Source of the DNA: an uncultured Marinicella sp. | GTDB lineage: Bacteria; Pseudomonadota; Gammaproteobacteria; Xanthomonadales; Marinicellaceae | Assembly: GCA_938008005.1 (NCBI GenBank) | Contig: CALLLZ010000420.1 | Coordinates: 1 to 7,365 of the forward strand | Length of the DNA: 7,365 bases | Direction: 5' to 3' | Part shown: positions 5,998-7,365 of the stretch, piece after piece | Layout: the number at the start of each line of letters is the position of its first letter | Numbering within the stretch: the first letter of the stretch is position 1 | The notes under the pieces: generated by a model | Database searches by the model: none | The model's input: the letters and a program-made list of their open reading frames with translations, nothing else | Told to the model about the DNA's origin: nothing | Position numbers and translations under genes: made by a program

Positions 5998-6003
5998 ATT
6001 TTT

Positions 6004-7365
6004 ATGTGCTTTTTAAATCAGTTGGTTTTACATTATTGGTTATTGCTCGGTTTTTTAATGGGTGTTATTTCTTCAAGTCTTGCTGCTGAGAATAAAGGTA
6101 TAAATATCAATTATGATGGTGACAGGCAGGCATTGAGTATAAAGCATTGTTTCAGCAGTGCCCCAGATTATATAGAAACCAAAGACAACCACATCATTCA
6201 ATTAACTGCTGGAATGCAGTGGCAATCCAAAGATATAAACTTTAAACGTGGGTATGCGGAATTACCTGAAGGTGAAGCTGGATGCATCAGCTATACCATT
6301 CAAACGAGAAACAGTAATAATTCCAGACGACTTAAGCAACAGCACCCGGATAGTCTGTTATTAAAGATCGATCACTTCTTGTGGCAAGCAAGTGATTATA
6401 AGCAACGTGTTTTACCTAAGATAACCATCAATCATAACCATGAAACTAAGGTTTCAGCACCTTGGATGTTGGTAAGCCGGACGGCGGAACAAACCGTCTA
6501 TCAAATTAAACCGACGCCTCGATATTCAGATGGTTATGTGGCATTTGGTCAAATGGAATTGAAATCACTGATGTTAGGAGATTCAAGGATAAGGTTGGCC
6601 ATCATGCACGGTAAAAATCCGCATAAAAGTAATCTGATTACCCAATGGGTTAAAACCATGGCAAGCTCAGTGGCTCAAGTAGCCAATAAATTCCCACTCA
6701 ATGACATTCAAGTGTTGGTGATACTGGTTGATGGGCAGGGCGGCGGCGCTGTGCCATGGGGACAAGTTAATCGCGCTGGAGGAACAGGGGTGTTATTTGT
6801 GGTTAACCCCAACAAATCGGAACAACAATTATTCGCTGATTGGACTGCTGCACATGAATTCAGCCATTTATTAACACCTTATACACCGAATGACCGTTGG
6901 TTGTCTGAAGGGTTTGCCAGTTATCATCAAAATATCAGCCGTTTGCGTGCTGGTTTGTTGGATGAAGAGCTTGCTTGGAGTAAATTGCTTGCTGGTTTTG
7001 AACGGGGGCAAAGATCAGCTTCTCAGCCGACTGCGCCGACTCTCAATAAATCAAATCGACGGCATAATATGCAAATGTACTGGGGTGGTGCTGTGATTGC
7101 ATTAAAAGCAGATGTGGCTTTACAGCAAGAAACAAGTGGTAGAATGAACCTGTCTCAAGCATTGGCAGGGTTGCAGGGTTGTTGTTTAGGAACTGGTAAG
7201 GGATGGTCGGCCAAACAATTATTCACCGAACTAGATAGGATTAGCCAAACGGATGTGTTTATGAATTTGTACCAGCAAGACGTGCTGTCGAAAGCTTATC
7301 CTGAATATCAGCCCTTATTGCAAATACTAGGTATCAAAAAGAGCCGCTACGGTGGGGTTGTGTTG
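6004..7365 (+). CDS. Exported zinc metallopeptidase-like protein, M61 / Peptidase_MA type (3' end outside window)
   Basis: The frame is open for 454 codons from ATG 6004 to the window end, so the stop lies outside. The N-terminus is a signal peptide: hydrophobic core about residues 11-22, with likely cleavage near SLA-A (25-28). There is no lipobox cysteine, so the product is periplasmic, secreted or cell-surface. Residues about 30-210 look like a beta-rich domain comparable to the N-terminal domain of M61 peptidases. A glycine-rich segment GQGGGAVPWGQVNRAGG (about 244-260) leads into the zinc site HEFSH (284-288). The presumed third ligand is E302 in WLSEGFASY, 13 residues after the second histidine. 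After it come MYWGGAVIALKADVALQQETSG and a C-terminal helical part ending in LQILGIKK, which follow the M61/M1 helical-domain pattern. The three zinc ligands and the catalytic Glu285 are all present, so activity is plausible. The substrate is unknown. By analogy with the family, probably only a short C-terminal piece is missing. Confidence 0.88.
   Translation, partial: MCFLNQLVLHYWLLLGFLMGVISSSLAAENKGININYDGDRQALSIKHCFSSAPDYIETKDNHIIQLTAGMQWQSKDINFKRGYAELPEGEAGCISYTIQTRNSNNSRRLKQQHPDSLLLKIDHFLWQASDYKQRVLPKITINHNHETKVSAPWMLVSRTAEQTVYQIKPTPRYSDGYVAFGQMELKSLMLGDSRIRLAIMHGKNPHKSNLITQWVKTMASSVAQVANKFPLNDIQVLVILVDGQGGGAVPWGQVNRAGGTGVLFVVNPNKSEQQLFADWTAAHEFSHLLTPYTPNDRWLSEGFASYHQNISRLRAGLLDEELAWSKLLAGFERGQRSASQPTAPTLNKSNRRHNMQMYWGGAVIALKADVALQQETSGRMNLSQALAGLQGCCLGTGKGWSAKQLFTELDRISQTDVFMNLYQQDVLSKAYPEYQPLLQILGIKKSRYGGVVL

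Noticed and set aside
5912..6003. An intrinsic terminator after the NTF2-like gene
   Set aside because: The only inverted repeat is almost entirely A/T and is not followed by a T-tract, so read-through into the metallopeptidase gene cannot be excluded.
6890..7096. A 68-codon plus-strand reading frame with a cysteine-rich product
   Set aside because: It lies out of frame inside the metallopeptidase gene, whose frame encodes recognisable motifs throughout, and it has no ribosome binding site.

Overview
The window reads as chromosome of a fairly AT-rich gammaproteobacterium. The basis is the conserved block rsmI (minus) / lpoA-yraN-dolP (plus), the arrangement known around yraL-yraM-yraN-yraP in Escherichia coli and relatives. 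LpoA itself is essentially a gammaproteobacterial protein. No genus can be named from the sequence alone. I found no tRNA, rRNA, insertion sequence, phage gene or CRISPR array, and no gene-free stretch longer than about 95 bases.

Left edge (1-1765, plus strand): two adjacent genes six bases apart. The first is cut by the window edge and is an unrecognised, possibly glycosyltransferase-like protein. The second is a complete family 2 glycosyltransferase. They look like the tail of a surface-polysaccharide or glycosylation operon. The glycosyltransferase runs tail to tail into rsmI, with the two coding ends overlapping by 26 bases.

Centre (1740-5911): rsmI (16S rRNA 2'-O-methyltransferase, minus strand) is divergent from lpoA across only 40 bases. 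Rightward come lpoA (outer-membrane lipoprotein activator of a class A penicillin-binding protein), yraN (endonuclease-fold protein of unknown role, starting inside the lpoA 3' end), dolP (two-BON-domain lipoprotein), and a small NTF2/SnoaL-like lipoprotein starting inside the dolP 3' end. The diaA gene that lies between yraN and dolP in E. coli is absent here. Three of these four products carry a lipobox, so this is mainly an envelope-maintenance cluster.

Right edge (6004-7365 and beyond): a 454-codon uninterrupted reading frame with a strong ribosome binding site and a signal peptide. It encodes an exported zinc metallopeptidase-like protein (HEFSH, then a glutamate in WLSEGFASY) that runs off the window. 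It resembles M61 / Peptidase_MA-type gluzincins and is the least ordinary gene here. With the NTF2-like lipoprotein it forms a little-characterised extension of the lpoA-dolP neighbourhood.

I see no clear evidence of a wholly new system. The best leads are the NTF2-like lipoprotein plus metallopeptidase extension, the missing diaA, and the two overlapping gene starts (yraN, NTF2-like gene).
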